DNA from: Ningiella ruwaisensis
GTDB lineage: Bacteria > Pseudomonadota > Gammaproteobacteria > Enterobacterales > Alteromonadaceae
DNA length: 64,000 bases
NCBI RefSeq assembly: GCF_004798935.1
Contig: NZ_RAHT01000002.1
Location: 434,001 to 498,000 of the forward strand
Reading direction: 5' to 3'
The notes below the pieces were generated by a model, which ran no database searches, was not told where the DNA came from, and worked only from the letters and a program-made list of their open reading frames with translations. Both the position numbers and the translations under genes were made by a program. The first letter of the stretch is position 1, and every line of letters begins with the position of its first letter. Below are positions 1 to 9,432 of the stretch, piece after piece.

Positions 1-1
1 C

Positions 2-1465
2 GGCAGCCAGCCAAGCGGCAGTCCACAAAAAAAGAATGAGCGTGAACAAGACTATCACCTGATGGAAGATGTCACGCGATACTTTCAACACCAGTTAAAA
101 CATGCCGATAAGGCCGCATCGGTAATTGATTATTTGAAATCACGTGGTTTAAGCGGTGATATCGTCAAAAAGTGGGATATTGGTTATGCGCCAGATAAAT
201 GGGACGGCGTACTTGCAACCTTTGGCACTGATGAAGCAAAGCAACAAAGACTTTTGGCCTTAAAGCTTATCAATCAAAATGATAATAAGCGTCGATACGA
301 TTTTTTTCGCGATCGCGTTATGTTTCCCATCCGTGATAAACGAGGCCGCGTCGTTGCTTTCGGAGGACGCATAATTGAAGGGGATGGGCCGAAGTATTTA
401 AACTCGCCTGAAACCCGCATCTTTCATAAAGGCTATGAGCTTTATGGACTTTATCAAGCTCGCAAAGAAAATAGAAAGCTAAGTCGGATTTTGGTGGTTG
501 AAGGATACATGGACGTTGTCGCGCTTTCGCAATTTGACATCACTTACGCAGTTGCTGCGCTTGGCACGGCGACCACGCCTGAGCACATTCAGGCCATGTT
601 TAAGGCAACCAGCGAAATCGTTTGTTGTTACGATGGCGATCGGGCAGGTCGCGATGCGGCATGGCGCGCATTGGAAAATGCGCTTCCTTACTTAAAAGAC
701 GGCGTCATGATGAAGTTTCTCTTTTTACCTGATGGCGAGGATCCCGATACGATGGTGCGAAAAGTTGGAAAGAAAGCATTTGAAGAGCAGCTTGATAAAG
801 CCGTTGCCCTATCGACTTTCTTTTTTGACAGTCTTTTGCAAAATCATTCTTTGGGCAGCATAGAGGGGAAAGCCGCATTTAAAGCTGAAGCGATGCCGCT
901 TATTGAAAAAATTGCAGGTGAGAACCAACGTGATTTGATGCTTGCTGAACTTAATCGTTTTATGGGTAATCAACAAGCTTATGAGCATGAGCAGAATATT
1001 CGAAATGCAAACAAGCAGAAAGCGCCTCCTAAGAGTGATTACAATCGGCCGGCACAAATGGCACTTTCGCCGGTTCGTATGTTGATTAGACTGCTAATGG
1101 ATGAGCCATCACTGGCAAGCGAGCATCCAAAAATCAATATTGCTGCACTGTCTCGTTCCAAGATCAACGGAATTGCAATGCTGGTTGAAGTATATCGATA
1201 TTGTATTGCGCGCCCTAACGCAAATACGTCTACGGTATTAGAATCATTTCGCGAACATCCTCATTTCAGGCACCTAATCAAGTTACTGGAAACTGAAATG
1301 CATCCGAGAATGAATAAGTCAGCAGAGTATGTTGCCTGCTTCAAAAAACTTTTGTCTATGCACTTTGATGCGAGATTAGACGAACTCACCCTAAAGGCCA
1401 ATGCATCCGCAGGTTTAACAGCAGAAGAACAAAAGGAATTAACGACGCTTTTGCAGCGTAAATAG
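2..1465 (+). CDS. dnaG: DNA primase DnaG, 5' end outside window
   Basis: Synthesises RNA primers at the replication fork, working with DnaB helicase. The reading frame is already open at base 2, so the gene starts left of the window. An internal ATG at 62 is not the real start, because the upstream codons continue the protein. About 488 codons are visible. The zinc-binding domain (roughly the first 90 residues in E. coli DnaG) is missing off the edge. The TOPRIM core is clear: VVEGYMD carries the catalytic glutamate and YDGDRAGRDAA the metal-binding aspartates. The C-terminal part, after a charged linker near codon 340, corresponds to the helicase-binding domain and is less conserved. rpoD follows on the same strand, the classical macromolecular-synthesis order. 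Confidence 0.97.
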   Translation, partial: GSQPSGSPQKKNEREQDYHLMEDVTRYFQHQLKHADKAASVIDYLKSRGLSGDIVKKWDIGYAPDKWDGVLATFGTDEAKQQRLLALKLINQNDNKRRYDFFRDRVMFPIRDKRGRVVAFGGRIIEGDGPKYLNSPETRIFHKGYELYGLYQARKENRKLSRILVVEGYMDVVALSQFDITYAVAALGTATTPEHIQAMFKATSEIVCCYDGDRAGRDAAWRALENALPYLKDGVMMKFLFLPDGEDPDTMVRKVGKKAFEEQLDKAVALSTFFFDSLLQNHSLGSIEGKAAFKAEAMPLIEKIAGENQRDLMLAELNRFMGNQQAYEHEQNIRNANKQKAPPKSDYNRPAQMALSPVRMLIRLLMDEPSLASEHPKINIAALSRSKINGIAMLVEVYRYCIARPNANTSTVLESFREHPHFRHLIKLLETEMHPRMNKSAEYVACFKKLLSMHFDARLDELTLKANASAGLTAEEQKELTTLLQRK

Positions 1466-1638
1466 CAGCGAAAATAGCAGAGCAAAAAATAGTAACTTGA
1501 AATCAAAAAGCATGTACACCAAGCTGTACAAAAGCGAAAACAACATAGCGACCTGTCTACTGCCTAATTAATGAACTATTATTAAATAAAGTTGTATCAG
1601 TTAAAACGCGCAGCTTCGCTAAATACTGGAAAAAAACC

Positions 1639-1661
1639 TTGTTAGTATGCTATACTAACAA
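1639..1661 (+). promoter_or_regulatory. Inverted repeat overlapping an extended -10, upstream of rpoD
   Basis: A perfect 10-bp inverted repeat (TTGTTAGTAT / ATACTAACAA) with a 3-nt centre. The right half contains TGCTATACT (1648-1656), a good extended -10 element pointing at rpoD, about 150 bp before its start. I see no convincing -35 17 bp upstream, as expected for an extended -10 promoter. The palindrome could be an operator or simply symmetrical promoter sequence. The dnaG-rpoD gap (1466-1808, 343 bp) otherwise holds AT-rich DNA and the second palindrome at 1673-1687; I see no gene in it. Confidence 0.5.
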
Positions 1662-1672
1662 ATTCGCCGACA

Positions 1673-1687
1673 ACTGGTACTACCAGT
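1673..1687. repeat. Short palindrome in rpoD leader
   Basis: ACTGGTA C TACCAGT is a 7-bp perfect inverted repeat with a 1-nt centre. It lies 11 bp after the first palindrome and, if the extended -10 at 1648-1656 is used, inside the early transcribed leader of rpoD. A protein-binding site is more likely than an RNA hairpin because of the 1-nt loop. Function unknown. Confidence 0.4.
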
Positions 1688-1808
1688 AGGGTCAAATCCC
1701 GAACATCCAGTAAATAGTACAGGCGCGAAGATTTCAACATAAGACATACTCTTGAAATTGTCTTATTTGATGCCATAGTTAAGTCCCAATTAACGTGTAA
1801 GGTATATT

Positions 1809-3641
1809 GTGCAGAGTAAGCAGTCCCAAATAAAACTCCTCATTGCCAAAGGCAAAGAGCAAGGTTATTTAACGTTTTCTGAAGTTAATGACCATCTTCC
1901 TGCTGATATTGTAGATTCAGATCAGATTGAAGACATCATCCGCATGATCAATGACATGGGGATACAGGTGTTTGAATCCGCACCTGATTCTGATGAATTA
2001 TTGATGCAAGAAACGACTACCGACGAAGAGGTGGCAGAAGCTGCCGCACAAGCGCTTGCGACTGTTGAAAGCGAAATCGGCAGAACAACCGACCCTGTGC
2101 GCATGTATATGCGTGAAATGGGTACAGTTGAGCTTTTGACTCGCGAAGGCGAAATCGAAATTGCCAAGCGTATAGAAGACGGTATTAATCAAGTTCAGTG
2201 TTCAGTTGCCGAATACCCTGAAGCTATTACTTATCTGCTCGATCAATGGGACTTGTACGAAGCAGAAGAAATACGTCTTAGCGATATTATTATTGGATTT
2301 GTTGATCCGAACGAAGAGGACGTTGCTCCTACCGCCACTCATGTTGGTTCTGAGCTCTCAGAAGAAGAGCTCGACGACGAAGATGATGATGGCGACGATG
2401 ACGATGATGATGCTGAAGAAGATGACAATAGCGTTGATCCGGAACTTGCTCGCGAGAAATTTTCAGAATTAAGAAAACAGTACAATAAAGCGCGAACCGT
2501 TATTGAAAGTAAAGGACGAGCGCACAAGTCAGCGAAAAAAGAAATTGCTGCGCTAAGCGATGTTTTTAAAGAATTTCGTTTAGTTCCCAAGCAGTTTGAC
2601 CGCATGGTTCGAAACATGCGGGATATGATGGATAGAGTGCGTATTCAGGAGCGCCTGGTAATGAAGTTTTGCGTGATGCACGCAAAAATGCCCAAGAAAG
2701 ATTTCATTAAATTGTTTGCTGGTAACGAAACGTCTACTCAGTGGTTATACGAGGTACTTAAAACCGACGCACCGTATGTGCCTAAGCTTTTAGAGTACAA
2801 AGAAGAGATAGAGCGTTGCGTCAGTAAAATGAACGCCGTTGAGCAAGAAACCGGCTTAATAATTCCTGATATAAAAGATATTAATCGTCGTATGTCGATT
2901 GGTGAAGCTAAAGCTCGACGCGCGAAAAAAGAAATGGTTGAGGCGAACCTGCGTCTTGTTATTTCGATTGCGAAAAAGTATACAAACCGAGGACTTCAGT
3001 TCCTAGATCTTATTCAGGAAGGAAATATCGGTCTTATGAAAGCGGTTGATAAGTTCGAGTATCGACGTGGTTATAAGTTTTCAACTTATGCAACGTGGTG
3101 GATACGTCAGGCGATCACGCGCTCGATTGCTGACCAGGCGCGAACAATTCGTATTCCGGTGCACATGATTGAAACAATCAATAAGCTGAATCGAATTTCT
3201 CGTCAGATGTTGCAGGAAATGGGTCGCGAACCAACACCAGAAGAATTGTCTGAACGCATGGTGATGCCTGAAGATAAAATTCGCAAGGTATTGAAGATTG
3301 CCAAAGAGCCTATTTCAATGGAAACACCGATTGGCGATGATGAAGATTCGCATCTTGGTGATTTTATCGAAGATACATCCATTACCCAGCCACTGGATTC
3401 TGCCACTGGCGGAAGCTTGAAGGATGCGACGCAAGAGGTTCTGGCCGGACTAACTGCAAGAGAAGCAAAGGTACTTCGCATGCGATTTGGTATTGATATG
3501 AATACCGACCATACACTTGAAGAAGTAGGCAAACAGTTTGATGTGACGCGCGAGCGTATCCGTCAAATAGAAGCCAAAGCGCTTCGTAAGCTTCGTCACC
3601 CGAGTCGCTCAGAGCAGTTAAAAAGCTTCCTGGACGAATAA
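1809..3641 (+). CDS. rpoD: RNA polymerase primary sigma factor RpoD (sigma-70)
   Basis: Housekeeping sigma factor; it recruits core RNA polymerase to -35/-10 promoters. The length of 610 residues matches E. coli RpoD (613). Regions seen in order: region 1.1 at the N-terminus, region 1.2 ([17 protein letters not shown]), a non-conserved region with a very acidic run near residues 190-205 encoded by a GAT/GAC-rich stretch at about 2376-2425, region 2 ([31 protein letters not shown] binds the -10), region 3 ([11 protein letters not shown]) and region 4 ([20 protein letters not shown], the -35 helix-turn-helix). The start is GTG at 1809; it gives the conserved N-terminus seen in relatives. A strong hairpin terminator follows at 3667. 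Confidence 0.98.
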   Translation: MQSKQSQIKLLIAKGKEQGYLTFSEVNDHLPADIVDSDQIEDIIRMINDMGIQVFESAPDSDELLMQETTTDEEVAEAAAQALATVESEIGRTTDPVRMYMREMGTVELLTREGEIEIAKRIEDGINQVQCSVAEYPEAITYLLDQWDLYEAEEIRLSDIIIGFVDPNEEDVAPTATHVGSELSEEELDDEDDDGDDDDDDAEEDDNSVDPELAREKFSELRKQYNKARTVIESKGRAHKSAKKEIAALSDVFKEFRLVPKQFDRMVRNMRDMMDRVRIQERLVMKFCVMHAKMPKKDFIKLFAGNETSTQWLYEVLKTDAPYVPKLLEYKEEIERCVSKMNAVEQETGLIIPDIKDINRRMSIGEAKARRAKKEMVEANLRLVISIAKKYTNRGLQFLDLIQEGNIGLMKAVDKFEYRRGYKFSTYATWWIRQAITRSIADQARTIRIPVHMIETINKLNRISRQMLQEMGREPTPEELSERMVMPEDKIRKVLKIAKEPISMETPIGDDEDSHLGDFIEDTSITQPLDSATGGSLKDATQEVLAGLTAREAKVLRMRFGIDMNTDHTLEEVGKQFDVTRERIRQIEAKALRKLRHPSRSEQLKSFLDE

Positions 3642-3666
3642 AATACGTGTCTTACAATTTTTTTTG

Positions 3667-3693
3667 AAGGCTAGCATTCGCTAGCCTTTTTTA
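3667..3693 (+). terminator. Rho-independent terminator of rpoD
   Basis: A 9-bp perfect stem (AAGGCTAGC / GCTAGCCTT) with a 4-nt loop is followed by a run of six T. It lies 25 bp after the rpoD stop. On the other strand it ends beside the stop of the convergent acetyltransferase at 3691 and may serve both genes. Confidence 0.85.
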
Positions 3694-4254
3694 TTTCTGC
3701 TTTATGTCAATGGCGCATCTTCGATAAAGCATAGCGACATTACAGCGCTCATAGGCTTTACCATAGCGCTCCATTATACCTGCATCGTGATGAAACCCGT
3801 TTTTTTCATACAAATGAATTGCGGCGGCACACTTTTTATTGGTCAGCAGATACAGCATATTGGCGGGAATTTGCTTGGCATATTGAATAACAAATTGAAG
3901 AAGCTGTTCACCCACTTTTAGTCCTCGCGCTTGTGGCAATACGCCCATTTTCGTTAATTCGAAGTTTTGATCACCTGTGTGCATTAGCGCGCAGGTTCCC
4001 ACAATGCCAAGGCGTTTATGACTGACAAAAAAGACATAACCGCCCTTATCGATGATATAACGCTGCGGATTTTGCAGGACTCGCTCATCAATCTTTTCCA
4101 GCACAAACATCTCTTCAATCCAGATTCGATTAATTCGCTCAAAATGCACTGCCAAATGTGGCTCAAACGGCAGAATGAATAGTTCGCTCTCGTCATTAAA
4201 CGCGCTATCGGAAGATTGATTGTAATAATGACTGGAATAATGATTTGACTGCAT
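3691..4254 (-). CDS. GNAT-family N-acetyltransferase
   Basis: Acetyl-CoA-dependent acyl transferase of the GNAT superfamily; substrate unknown. The acetyl-CoA binding motif A is visible as LTKMGVLPQARGLKVGEQLL (around residues 100-120, pattern Q/R-x-x-G-x-G/A with one position altered), followed by LYLLTNKKCAAAIHLYEKNGF, the usual beta5-alpha4 motif B. The first 25 residues are Ser/Asn/His-rich and poorly conserved in character, so the true start could be further in. It is convergent with rpoD and shares its terminator. Confidence 0.8.
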   Translation of the reverse strand: MQSNHYSSHYYNQSSDSAFNDESELFILPFEPHLAVHFERINRIWIEEMFVLEKIDERVLQNPQRYIIDKGGYVFFVSHKRLGIVGTCALMHTGDQNFELTKMGVLPQARGLKVGEQLLQFVIQYAKQIPANMLYLLTNKKCAAAIHLYEKNGFHHDAGIMERYGKAYERCNVAMLYRRCAIDIKQK

Positions 4255-4387
4255 CAGTAATTTACTATGGTACTCAATCGTTTGTTCAATCAGAGACTTA
4301 CGATTTACTGTTTTTTCTTAAGAACAGAATATATTGCATTAGCACATAGGTAACAAGCTACATCTTTACGCCAAACACTTTTGGACA

Positions 4388-4816
4388 TTACATCTCAGCG
4401 ATTTGCTTTTCAATCCATGCTTGATGCCGCTCTTCATCTAACAAGTTTGAAAAGATGGTTTGTTTGACTGAACTTGGCATATCATCAGTATCCAATGCCT
4501 TATCGTATGCCTTTTTAGCCGCTTTTTCGTTGATATTCATAGCACGAAGAATGGCTTTATCACCGATGAGATCGGCAAACATAACCTTGCCTTCCGTGCA
4601 CAACGCTTTTAGATCTGGACCTGTAGGGGCCTTTTTATCATATTCTGACAAAAGAGCTGAAAGGTTCTCTATATGACGCTCGTGATCTTGCTTAAATTCT
4701 TTAAGCTGATTTTGATGTCTGCTCGAATCCAGTCTTTTTATCGCTTGCTCATACGCTTCAATAGCGTCGTAATCGACAGTGACTAGGTTATACAGCACTT
4801 TTGAAACGCGGCTCAT
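4388..4816 (-). CDS. Ferritin-like four-helix protein, DUF2383/PA2169 type
   Basis: 142 residues, all helical in character, with the glutamate and histidine spacing of ferritin-like di-metal proteins: DYDAIEAYEQAI in helix 1, DHERHIENL in helix 2, NEKAAKKAYDKAL in helix 3 and DEERHQAWIE in helix 4. No signal peptide, so cytoplasmic. Members of this family are usually stress- or stationary-phase proteins of unknown reaction. The ATG is preceded by GGAGG at good spacing. A weak sigma-54-like promoter lies 56 bp upstream, and a second DUF2383 gene with a much better sigma-54 site is at 35698. Confidence 0.75.
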   Translation of the reverse strand: MSRVSKVLYNLVTVDYDAIEAYEQAIKRLDSSRHQNQLKEFKQDHERHIENLSALLSEYDKKAPTGPDLKALCTEGKVMFADLIGDKAILRAMNINEKAAKKAYDKALDTDDMPSSVKQTIFSNLLDEERHQAWIEKQIAEM

Positions 4817-4871
4817 ACTTCCTCCAGTTTAATCCATAGCTAATTAACGGGTGTGGTGAGAAATAGAGCGT

Positions 4872-4887
4872 TGCATATTCAATGCCG
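4872..4887 (-). promoter_or_regulatory. Weak sigma-54 promoter candidate for the ferritin-like gene
   Basis: Read on the minus strand this is CGGCATTGAATATGCA: GG-N10-GC with GGCA at -24 and TGCA at -12, but not the canonical leading T or TTGC. It is the poorest of the eight candidates in the window. It is included because its target family (DUF2383) recurs downstream of a strong site at 36226. Confidence 0.3.
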
Positions 4888-5031
4888 AAATAGGGTAAAA
4901 ATATGTGTCGAATTATCAATATGATACAAACTGACATTTAGAAAGTAACAAGAATGAAATCAATCGAAGCGCGATTTTTCACGATCACTTGTAAAACCTT
5001 TCAGTCTTCTTTTCTAATATCGGATTCTCTC

Positions 5032-5057
5032 ATAGCTTTTTCATATAGCTTTTTCAT
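5032..5057. repeat. Perfect 13-bp tandem duplication
   Basis: ATAGCTTTTTCAT occurs twice in direct succession, just outside the terminator of the RND operon. It is likely a replication-slippage product in non-coding DNA. No function is suggested. Confidence 0.7.
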
Positions 5058-5058
5058 G

Positions 5059-5090
5059 AAAAAAACGAGTAATGAGATACTCGTTTTTTC
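5059..5090 (-). terminator. Terminator of the RND efflux operon
   Basis: The stem AACGAGTA / TACTCGTT is flanked by A and T runs on either side, so it can act in both directions. It lies 20 bp beyond the stop of the pump gene. Confidence 0.8.
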
Positions 5091-5109
5091 TGATTAAGGA
5101 ATCACTGAG

Positions 5110-8100
5110 CTAAATAGGTGTGTTATCACCTTTAATGTAAGGCACTTCTTCTTGTAGCGTCTCAAGCTTTTTCGAGCGTTTTTCAGGCGAGCCTGTGCCG
5201 CGAGCTAAATAGGCATAGGCAGTAGGCACAATGAATAAAGTCATAAACGCCGAGAATAAGACCCCTGCAAAAATCACCATGCCAATAACCATTCTTGATT
5301 CTGCGCCAGGGCCAGATGCCAAAACTAAGGGTAACGCACTAAAGACCGTCGTAAACCCGGTCATCACGATGGGCCGTAAACGCTGTGTCGCTGCCTTTCG
5401 GATCGCCTCTTCAAACTCCAAACCAGCATCACGTAACTGATTAGCAAATTCAACAATCAATATACCGTTTTTCGCCGCCAACCCAATTAGCATGACCAGT
5501 CCGATTTGCGAATAAATGTTGATGGTCATGCCTGATAAATACAAACCTATGTAGGCACCAACGAGTGCTAGAGGGACGGTGAACATAATGACTAAAGGAT
5601 GGATCCAGCTTTCAAACTGAGCCGCCAATACCAGATAAGTCACGGCCAAAGCCAAAGCGAAAATAAAGATGAAAGAAGAGCCTGATTCCTGATACAGCTG
5701 CGACTCGCCCTTGTAATCAATTGAGACTTCGGCGGGCAATTCGGTTGCCACGATGTTTTCCAAATAAGTTAAAGCTTGACCTATCGTATAGCCGTCTGCC
5801 AGGTTCGCGCTTATGGTAACTGCTCGCATACGGTTATAACGGTTAAGTTCTTGAGAGGTAGCGGTCTCTTTTACGTTCAGCAAATTGTCCATCGGAATAA
5901 GTCGCCCGGTTCGGTCAGAGCGCACGTAAATATTGTCAATGCTATTAGGGCTACGGTAATCTGCTTCGTTACCTTCCATAATAACGTCGTATTCTTGCCC
6001 TCTATCCAAAAAGGTCGAAACACGACGCTGCCCGAGCATGGTTTCAAGCGTTCGACCAATCTCGGAAATAGACACGCCTAAATCAGCTGCTCTGTCCCGA
6101 TCAATGTTAATAAGCAGTTGAGGAGAGGTTTCTTTATAATCTGAATCAAGGCGCAATAAATTGGGATTTTCCTGCGCTTTCTCAATGACGATGTCACGCC
6201 ACTGTACCAAATCTTCATAGGTGTTGCCTTGCAGAACAAACTGCACAGGCCGCCCCAGTCCACCACCGCCAAGGGCGCTTCGCATAATGGCAAAGGCCCT
6301 TACGTCTGGTATTTCAGAAAGCTTAGCGCTCACCTCATTCATCAAATCAAAGGTTGAGCGCTCGCGTGTTTCCCAATCGCCCATCCCTACAATGGCAATA
6401 CCTGCTTGACCGCCAAAGCCAGGGGTACGAACGAGCACTCTTTCAACCTCACCTGTTTCGCGGTAAGGCAGCAACAATTCTTCTATTTTTTTGAGATTAC
6501 GCGCATTACTTTCGTAACTTGCTCCTTCCTGCGACTGCATCAGGATGAAGAAATTCCCTCTATCTTCACGGGGTACAAATTCTTCCGGAATTTTGCTTTG
6601 TAGCTGAAAAATCAACACCATACTCGCGATAATCAAAATCAGCATCAGTACAGGTTGCTTCATGGTGACACCAAGTGAGATGTAGTACTTTTGTTCAATT
6701 ACTTTGAATGTATTGTCTACCCAAAGGCCAAAGCCAGAACTGCGCGTGCGTTTTTTCAGTAATTTCGATGCCATCATTGGTGATAAGGTCAAGGCAGTAA
6801 AGCTTGAAAAAGCGACCGCTGCGGCAATGGCCAAAGCAAATTCGGTAAACAATCGACCTATATTTCCTTCCAAAAATACGAGAGGTACAAACACAGATAT
6901 CAGCACCAGCGTGGTGGCGATAACAGCAAAACCTACCTCTCTTGCGCCTCTAAATGATGCAAGCAACGGAGGCTCTCCCATTTCTATGCGACGATAGATA
7001 TTTTCAAGTACCACAATGGCATCATCTACCACCAATCCAATCGCCAACACCAAGGCCAACAAAGTAAGTAGATTTATCGAAAAGCCTAAAGCAAACATTA
7101 CAATAAAGGCGGCAACAAGCGATACAGGGACAGTTACTGCAGGTATGAGCGTTGCACGAACATTGCCCAAGAATACGTAAATGACGATAACGACCATCAC
7201 CATCGCAATCGCCAGCGTGTTATATACTTCATTTATTGATTCTTCGATAAATACCGAAGAATCATAACTGGGAACAATAAAAATATTGTCTGGCAGTGTT
7301 GCTTCAATACGTTCAATCGCTTCTCGCGCCGCACGAGCAACTTCGAGCGTGTTAGCCTTTGACTGTTTAACAATACCTAAACCAATCATGTTGACACCGT
7401 CACCACGAAAATCTGTTTCGTCGTCTTCAGCAGTAAGCTCAACATGGGCAACTTCACCGAGTTTGACTAAGTAACCATCTGCACCAGCAGCAACAGTTAA
7501 CTGAGCAAAGTCTTCAGGGGAAAGAAAGCTTCTCGCAACTCGCACGTCAAAATCCCGGTTTTCTGACTCGACGCGCCCTGCCGGTAGCTCAACGTTTTCG
7601 GCGCGGATCACGCGTTCAATATCACTGACTGTTATCCCGCGCGCGGCCATTGCATTTCTATCAAGCCATACTTTCATTGCATAGGTGCGGCCTCCACCTA
7701 AATTAACTCGAGCAACGCCATCGGCAATAGATAAGCGATCGACAATAAAGCGATCTGCATAATCGGTTAGCTCCATGACATTGAGATTATCGCTTCGCAG
7801 GTTGTACCAAACGACCACATCTTCGTCAGAGTTCGATTTGGCCACTTCTGGCGGAAAGGCTTGGTCGGGTAAATCATTCAGCACGCGTGATACACGCTCA
7901 CGAACATCATTCGAAGCTGCATCAATATCTCGAGACAAATTAAACTCGATGGTTACACTAGAGCGACCGTTGCGAGAAGAGGAAGAAATGTTTTTAATGC
8001 CTTCGATACCACTTATTCTATCTTCAATCAGTTGCGTTATGCGGGTTTCTACAATTTCGGCAGATGCGCCCGGGTAGCTGGTGTTTACTGAAACAATTGG

Positions 8101-8226
8101 CGGGTCGATATCAGGATATTCGCGTAAAGACAAAAAGCTGATAGCAACAATACCAAACACGAGTAAAAGCAGGTTAACCACACTTGCAAATACGGGGCGT
8201 TTGACCGATAAATCTGAAATAAGCAT
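5110..8226 (-). CDS. RND-family multidrug efflux transporter, inner-membrane pump
   Basis: Proton-driven exporter of the AcrB/MexB (HAE1) superfamily; it takes substrates from the inner membrane and periplasm and hands them to an outer-membrane channel. The length of 1038 residues is typical. The N-terminal membrane helix starts after ISDLSVKRPVFA. The proton-relay residues are present: GLVVDDAIVVLENIYRR in TM4 (the AcrB Asp407/Asp408 pair) and the TM10 lysine in IGLAAKNGILIVEFANQ. Two large periplasmic loops follow TM1 and TM7. The ATG has a GGAGC-type ribosome site and lies 11 bp after the adaptor gene, so the two form an operon. No TolC-like gene is adjacent. Substrate cannot be told. Confidence 0.93.
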   Translation of the reverse strand: MLISDLSVKRPVFASVVNLLLLVFGIVAISFLSLREYPDIDPPIVSVNTSYPGASAEIVETRITQLIEDRISGIEGIKNISSSSRNGRSSVTIEFNLSRDIDAASNDVRERVSRVLNDLPDQAFPPEVAKSNSDEDVVVWYNLRSDNLNVMELTDYADRFIVDRLSIADGVARVNLGGGRTYAMKVWLDRNAMAARGITVSDIERVIRAENVELPAGRVESENRDFDVRVARSFLSPEDFAQLTVAAGADGYLVKLGEVAHVELTAEDDETDFRGDGVNMIGLGIVKQSKANTLEVARAAREAIERIEATLPDNIFIVPSYDSSVFIEESINEVYNTLAIAMVMVVIVIYVFLGNVRATLIPAVTVPVSLVAAFIVMFALGFSINLLTLLALVLAIGLVVDDAIVVLENIYRRIEMGEPPLLASFRGAREVGFAVIATTLVLISVFVPLVFLEGNIGRLFTEFALAIAAAVAFSSFTALTLSPMMASKLLKKRTRSSGFGLWVDNTFKVIEQKYYISLGVTMKQPVLMLILIIASMVLIFQLQSKIPEEFVPREDRGNFFILMQSQEGASYESNARNLKKIEELLLPYRETGEVERVLVRTPGFGGQAGIAIVGMGDWETRERSTFDLMNEVSAKLSEIPDVRAFAIMRSALGGGGLGRPVQFVLQGNTYEDLVQWRDIVIEKAQENPNLLRLDSDYKETSPQLLINIDRDRAADLGVSISEIGRTLETMLGQRRVSTFLDRGQEYDVIMEGNEADYRSPNSIDNIYVRSDRTGRLIPMDNLLNVKETATSQELNRYNRMRAVTISANLADGYTIGQALTYLENIVATELPAEVSIDYKGESQLYQESGSSFIFIFALALAVTYLVLAAQFESWIHPLVIMFTVPLALVGAYIGLYLSGMTINIYSQIGLVMLIGLAAKNGILIVEFANQLRDAGLEFEEAIRKAATQRLRPIVMTGFTTVFSALPLVLASGPGAESRMVIGMVIFAGVLFSAFMTLFIVPTAYAYLARGTGSPEKRSKKLETLQEEVPYIKGDNTPI

Positions 8227-8237
8227 GCTTGCTGCTC

Positions 8238-9296
8238 CTACATGTCAAGAATGCGAACGGAAGATCCGTCGCGCACGCGCAAAGTACCCTCTGTAATAAC
8301 CTTTTCTCCGGCTTGGAGCCCTGCCAGTATTTGTACCAATCCAGGTTTACGTTCCCCCACCTGAACTTCCGTCTTAATCGCTTTTTCTTCGCCGTTTACC
8401 ACAAATACAAATTGGGAATCGCCTTCTGGAACAAGCGCCGATTCAGGAATAACCAAGGCATCTAACACGCGCTTTTCGAGGTTAATTTGCAAGAGCATAC
8501 CCGGACGCATTTTATAATCAGGATTGGGAATTTGAGCGCGAACTTGAACAGAACGGGTGACTGGATCGATTCGTGAATCAATATTGGTAATTTTTCCGGT
8601 AAATTGCTCGCCCGGATACGCCACTGAAGAGGCATAAATAGTTTGTCCTTTTGCTACACTGGCAAGATGCACCTCAGATACACTAAAATCGACTTTTACA
8701 ACACTTAAATCATCGAGAGTCGTAATAAGATCACCCGGGCGCACGAGCGATCCTACGCTCACCATTCTGGTACCCAAACGGCCACCAAAAGGAGCGCGTA
8801 TCACAAGTTCGTTTAAGTCAGCTTCAGCCACATCGCGCTGCGCTTTAAGGGCTTTAACCCGAGCTTCCTGCTCGTCCAGTAACTGCTCGGACGCTGCGCT
8901 TTGATTGGCAAGATTTTTTATCCGTGTAAGTTGTCGGTTCGCTTCTGCGATGTTAATTTCCAGCTCGCTTAATCTGGCAAGCTCTGCACGATTGTTCAAC
9001 TCAACAAGTATTTGGTTTGCTTCAACGATATCGCCATCGTCAAAATTAATATTAAATACTGTTTCTGCCTGTTGAGCTGTGATGTTTACCGACTCATTTG
9101 CCACAGCAGTACCCAGAGCTTCTACAATCACCGGAAATGCCTGATTTTCAGCGGCAGTTACCACAACAGGCGTTTGCCCTGACCCTCTTGGTCCACCCGC
9201 CTGCTTTTCACCTTGAGGCAAATTGATATAAATTAAAAATCCAACAAGGGCGAGTACGCCAACAAAAAGTGGCGAGAATTTAATAAACTTAGACAT
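8238..9296 (-). CDS. RND efflux periplasmic adaptor (membrane fusion protein)
   Basis: AcrA/MexA-type adaptor linking the RND pump to an outer-membrane channel. 352 residues. There is one N-terminal membrane anchor (about residues 7-26) and no lipobox cysteine, so it is anchored by the helix rather than lipid. In order: a barrel-sandwich half (NITAQQAETVFNINFDDGDIV), a coiled-coil hairpin (residues about 105-165), the second sandwich half (LVIRAPFGGRLGTRMVSVGS) and a beta-barrel/membrane-proximal domain. GGAGAAG precedes the ATG. First gene of the two-gene pump operon; no adjacent repressor gene is present. Confidence 0.92.
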   Translation of the reverse strand: MSKFIKFSPLFVGVLALVGFLIYINLPQGEKQAGGPRGSGQTPVVVTAAENQAFPVIVEALGTAVANESVNITAQQAETVFNINFDDGDIVEANQILVELNNRAELARLSELEINIAEANRQLTRIKNLANQSAASEQLLDEQEARVKALKAQRDVAEADLNELVIRAPFGGRLGTRMVSVGSLVRPGDLITTLDDLSVVKVDFSVSEVHLASVAKGQTIYASSVAYPGEQFTGKITNIDSRIDPVTRSVQVRAQIPNPDYKMRPGMLLQINLEKRVLDALVIPESALVPEGDSQFVFVVNGEEKAIKTEVQVGERKPGLVQILAGLQAGEKVITEGTLRVRDGSSVRILDM

Positions 9297-9432
9297 ACTT
9301 CTCCTACAAGCGCCAAAATTCGTAATTCGTATGTGATGAATTAATGTATTTGTCGTGGCGTTTAACGATAGACAACGGTAATCTATCTTGAATGATGATC
9401 GGCAACAGTAAACACATTATAGGATAAGTGGA

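Noticed and set aside
2376-2425. GAT/GAC-rich tract as a repeat element
   Set aside because: It is coding and encodes the acidic non-conserved region that is also acidic in E. coli RpoD.
5231-8077. Several plus-strand frames opposite the RND pump gene
   Set aside because: All are shadows of the pump coding sequence without ribosome sites.
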